DNA of 64,000 nucleotides from Mycolicibacterium sphagni (GTDB lineage Bacteria; Actinomycetota; Actinomycetes; Mycobacteriales; Mycobacteriaceae), in NCBI RefSeq assembly GCF_013337765.1, contig NZ_VBSB01000001.1, positions 1 to 64,000 of the forward strand, read 5' to 3'. The stretch's first letter is position 1, and each line of letters begins with the position of its first letter. A model generated the notes under the pieces. The model did no database searches, was not told the DNA's origin, and saw only the letters and a program-made list of their open reading frames with translations. The translations under genes and the position numbers were made by a program. Below, piece by piece: positions 61,707 through 64,000 of the stretch.

Positions 61707-62116
61707 GTGTCTGCGGGGCGGTAGCGCAACAGGGTCATGCCGCTGTCGGGGAGGTCGCAGAACACCGGGGTGACCCGCATTCCGATCCGGACGTCGGCGG
61801 GTTCGACATCGACCAGCTCGGTGGAGAACCGCGGACCGACGTCCCACTGCACCACCGCGGGCAGCTGCGGCAACGCATCGGCCCATGGCGGCCCGGTCGG
61901 GCGGCGCCCGACCGTGTAGGTGTACAGCGTTGCCGCACCGTCGATTTCGCGCCACTGCAAGTCATCGGCCAGGGTGCCGGGGGCCAGCGTACGCGGATAG
62001 AACACATAGCGTCCGCTCGACGGCGAGTACTGGATCAGGATCCGGTGCGCGGCCAGCCCGTCCCAGAACGGTTGGGACACCGGGGTGGGTTCGGGTATCG
62101 GCATCGGTTCGGCCAT
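61703..62116 (-). CDS. DUF35 OB-fold protein, thiolase/aldolase partner
   Basis: 137 residues. PISQPFWDGLAAHRILIQYS-like start (PVSQPFWDGLAAHRILIQYS), then CSSGR replaced by SPSSGRYVFYPRT, so the zinc-finger Cys are absent, and an OB domain with LYTYTVGRRPTGPPW. DUF35 proteins bind thiolase-like partners; in cholesterol catabolism a DUF35 domain activates the Ltp2 aldolase. The neighbours on both sides overlap it by 1 and 4 nt. Confidence 0.85.
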   Translation of the reverse strand: MAEPMPIPEPTPVSQPFWDGLAAHRILIQYSPSSGRYVFYPRTLAPGTLADDLQWREIDGAATLYTYTVGRRPTGPPWADALPQLPAVVQWDVGPRFSTELVDVEPADVRIGMRVTPVFCDLPDSGMTLLRYRPADT

Positions 62117-63315
62117 CAGTCGCCTCCCAGCACCAGCGCGACCTGCTCGCTCATGATGCCGCCGGTGCCTGCGACGAAGGCGGTGTTGGCGTGCGGGACC
62201 TGCGCGGCCGCCGAGCGCCCCATCAATTGGCGGGCGGCGTCGACGACGTGGTGCATACCCCCCGACATCCCGGCCTGCCCATAGGACAGCTGGCCGCCTG
62301 CGGTGTTGAGCGGGAAGTCACCGCGGAAGGTCAGGTCCCGCTCCTTGATCCACGTCATGCCTTGACCTTTCGGGCAGAAGCCGGCGTCCTCCAGAGTCAT
62401 CAGCACGGTGATTGTGTAGCAGTCGTAGATCGAGGCGATGTCGACGTCGGCCGGGCTCAGCCCCGCCATCGCGAAGGCCCGCTGGGCCGAGCGGGCGATC
62501 GGGGTGACCATCGGATCCTGGGCGTAGGTCGTGGTCTTGAACGAGATGTGCTCACCGAAACCCTTGATCCACACCGGCCGATGGCGCGACTTACGTGCCA
62601 GGTCGGCGTTGGCGATCAGCACCCCGGTGCCGCCGTGGACCGGCATCACGATCTCCAGCATGCGGATGGGATCGGCGATCATCGGGCTGTCCAGCACGTC
62701 GGCTTCGGTGATCGGCGTGCCGTGGAACACCGCGCCCGGGTGGGCGCAGGCGTTGGTGCGCTGATCCACCACGATCTTCGCCAGCGCCGACGGGTCGTAG
62801 CCGTACTGGGCGCCATAGCGTTGCGCGATCTGCGCGAACGGAGCGTTCTGCCCGACGTTGCCGTACGGGATCTCGTACTCGGCCTGCGGGGAGCCGTAGT
62901 TGTTGCTCGACGCCCCATACCAACTCGGCACGACCGGCGCCAGGCGCGCCGAGCGCGGGACGTTGCGCGAACCGGGCAGCACCGCCAGGACCGCGTCGCA
63001 GAGCCCCAACTCGACGGCCACGGCGGCGCGCCACACCATGGCGGCCGAGGTCGCCCCGCCGAGATCGACCCGTTCACCGAAATCGATCGGCAGCCCGAGG
63101 TGTTCGGACAGGGTGGCCGGGACGAACATGTCCGATTCGGCGAGCCCATGCGAGATCAACCCGTTGACCACACCCGCGTCGAGTCCGGCGTCGTCGAGCA
63201 CCAGCTTGGTCAATGCGGCGTACTGGTCGAGGGTGAACAGTTCGGGCCGGGTCGGCTTGCGTTCGGCTGGCAGCTCGGCGATCCCGACGATCGCCGCCTC
63301 GCCGGCCAGTCGCAT
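62116..63315 (-). CDS. Thiolase-like protein (Ltp/SCP-x type), likely retro-aldolase
   Basis: 399 residues. AIVGIAELPAERKPTRPELF opens it; where thiolases have the nucleophile Cys it reads VDLGGATSAAMVWRAAVAVE, so no Cys. YDCYTITVLMTLEDAGFCPK and GGQLSYGQAGMSGGMHHVVD with a His in GMHH are typical of the Ltp2/Ltp-like class. Ltp2 cleaves the aldol product of a steroid side chain with help of a DUF35 domain; here DUF35 is the next gene. It overlaps both neighbours by one base. Confidence 0.88.
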   Translation of the reverse strand: MRLAGEAAIVGIAELPAERKPTRPELFTLDQYAALTKLVLDDAGLDAGVVNGLISHGLAESDMFVPATLSEHLGLPIDFGERVDLGGATSAAMVWRAAVAVELGLCDAVLAVLPGSRNVPRSARLAPVVPSWYGASSNNYGSPQAEYEIPYGNVGQNAPFAQIAQRYGAQYGYDPSALAKIVVDQRTNACAHPGAVFHGTPITEADVLDSPMIADPIRMLEIVMPVHGGTGVLIANADLARKSRHRPVWIKGFGEHISFKTTTYAQDPMVTPIARSAQRAFAMAGLSPADVDIASIYDCYTITVLMTLEDAGFCPKGQGMTWIKERDLTFRGDFPLNTAGGQLSYGQAGMSGGMHHVVDAARQLMGRSAAAQVPHANTAFVAGTGGIMSEQVALVLGGD

Positions 63316-63752
63316 CAGGAATCCCCAAGGCGTCGAGGCAGTTCCACGGTTGCGGTACCGGGCATCAGGATGTCGGATTCCCGTCGTCCGGCGATGTCGA
63401 GATCGACAAGGCCCCGGCCGGCATCTACCCGCTTGCCCGTGACGGTCCCGCCGAACGTCAGCGGCTGACCGGGAAACGCCACGCCACGGTTCTGCACCGA
63501 GTAGTCGACCAGCCGGCCACGGCCGCCGATCCAGTCGGTGATCGCGCGGGCCAGCAGTGCGGCCTGCAGCGGGCCCTGCACCAGGATGTCGTCGTAGCCC
63601 TCCTTGCCGCGGGCCCAGTCCTTGTCGTAGTGGATGCGGTGCCCGTTGTAGGTGGCTGCGCTGAAGAAGAACATCTGCGTCTCGTCGACGGTGACCGTCA
63701 GCTCCGGCAGTTCATCGCCCGGCGTGACATCGTCGAAGAACAGCTGGGTCAT
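63315..63752 (-). CDS. MaoC-type enoyl-CoA hydratase subunit
   Basis: 145 residues, a single hot-dog fold. The hydratase motif is AATYNGHRIHYDKDWA, with Asp and His at the expected spots, followed by ILVQGPLQAALLARAITDWI. Probably pairs with the product of the next upstream gene to hydrate an enoyl-CoA, giving the substrate of the thiolase-like protein, as in ChsH1-ChsH2. Overlaps that gene by ATGA. Confidence 0.88.
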   Translation of the reverse strand: MTQLFFDDVTPGDELPELTVTVDETQMFFFSAATYNGHRIHYDKDWARGKEGYDDILVQGPLQAALLARAITDWIGGRGRLVDYSVQNRGVAFPGQPLTFGGTVTGKRVDAGRGLVDLDIAGRRESDILMPGTATVELPRRLGDS

Positions 63753-64000
63753 GGTCGCGCAATCATCGAGGTGGAGGCCTCGGCCACCAGTTCGTCATGC
63801 TGGTTGCGGTAGACGGTGTGCCAGGTGACCAGAACGAATCGCCCTGAGCGGCCTTCTTTTTCGACAACTGATTCGATGGTCCGCACCATTTCGATCTCGT
63901 CGCGATGGTAGGCGGGCAGGTGGAATGTGGTGCTCTCACCGCCTGCCATCCGGCGCGGCGCCTTCGGGAACGCGAGGCCCCCCGAAACGGCCCCGGACGA
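63749..64000 (-). CDS. FAS1-like dehydratase/MaoC N-terminal-domain protein (partial)
   Basis: Only the last 83 codons are in the window; the frame stays open to the right edge, so ATG63949 is not the true start. GGLAFPKAPRRMAGGE and STTFHLPAYHRDEIEMVRTI, then FVLVTWHTVYRNQHDELVAE, are the MaoC_dehydrat_N pattern. Likely the non-catalytic partner of the MaoC subunit that follows it with a 4-nt overlap. Confidence 0.75.
   Translation of the reverse strand, partial: SSGAVSGGLAFPKAPRRMAGGESTTFHLPAYHRDEIEMVRTIESVVEKEGRSGRFVLVTWHTVYRNQHDELVAEASTSMIARP

Overview
The window is high-GC actinobacterial DNA whose gene order and families point to a fast-growing Mycobacterium (Mycolicibacterium-type). 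The order lhr, nei2, rluA-like, glpD2, lpdA, Rv3304-like, amiA1, amiB1, deoD, pmmB, upp, Rv3311-like, add, deoA, cdd, sdhCDAB follows the M. tuberculosis Rv3296-Rv3319 region (from memory of that genome). DUF222/13E12-type genes, a PE-PPE-domain hydrolase, an MmpL and a hemophore-like protein support this. Species cannot be read from the window.

Layout. 1-1556: 3' part of a large surface protein with Ig-like repeats fused to a PQQ-type sugar dehydrogenase. 1.7-4.4 kb: TetR regulator, small conserved protein, epoxide hydrolase with a small secreted protein, hemophore-like protein. 4.47-10.0 kb: ferredoxin, ferredoxin reductase, cytochrome P450 and a large LuxR-type ATPase regulator. 10.06-18.97 kb: membrane protein, class III cyclase/ATPase, helicase Lhr, DUF4189 protein. 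19.04-30.44 kb: a DUF222/HNH gene split by a 9.9-kb integrated element. 30.4-47.1 kb: nei2 and the conserved mycobacterial block, rich in nucleoside salvage. 47.4-53.1 kb: methyltransferase, 2OG oxygenase-like and MocA-type genes facing an MmpL transporter. 53.3-60.1 kb: small proline-rich secreted protein, add-deoA-cdd, sdhCDAB. 60.1-64 kb: an overlapping operon for acyl-CoA side-chain catabolism (AMP ligase, DUF35, thiolase-like protein, two MaoC-type proteins).

The main find is the element at about 20152-30100. It resembles the M. tuberculosis phiRv1 prophage-like element: serine integrase, small Xis-like protein, primase-helicase, a scaffold-like protein and an HK97 capsid protein, inserted in a 13E12/DUF222 gene. 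Both ends can be placed to the base because the two halves of the host gene rejoin at a shared CACCA. The rebuilt attP is a near-perfect 36-bp dyad. Integration also exchanges the -35 box of the integrase promoter. An iteron-like inverted cluster after the primase is a candidate origin. No portal, terminase, protease, tail or lysis gene is present, so it looks like a satellite. Between the capsid gene and attR lies a cargo module: a DndB-like DGQHR protein on the minus strand, a PD-(D/E)XK-like/coiled-coil/beta-rich protein, and a small basic protein behind a 15-codon leader ORF. It is a candidate, apparently undescribed, defence or interference module.

All functions rest on motif reading and memory of families; no search was run.
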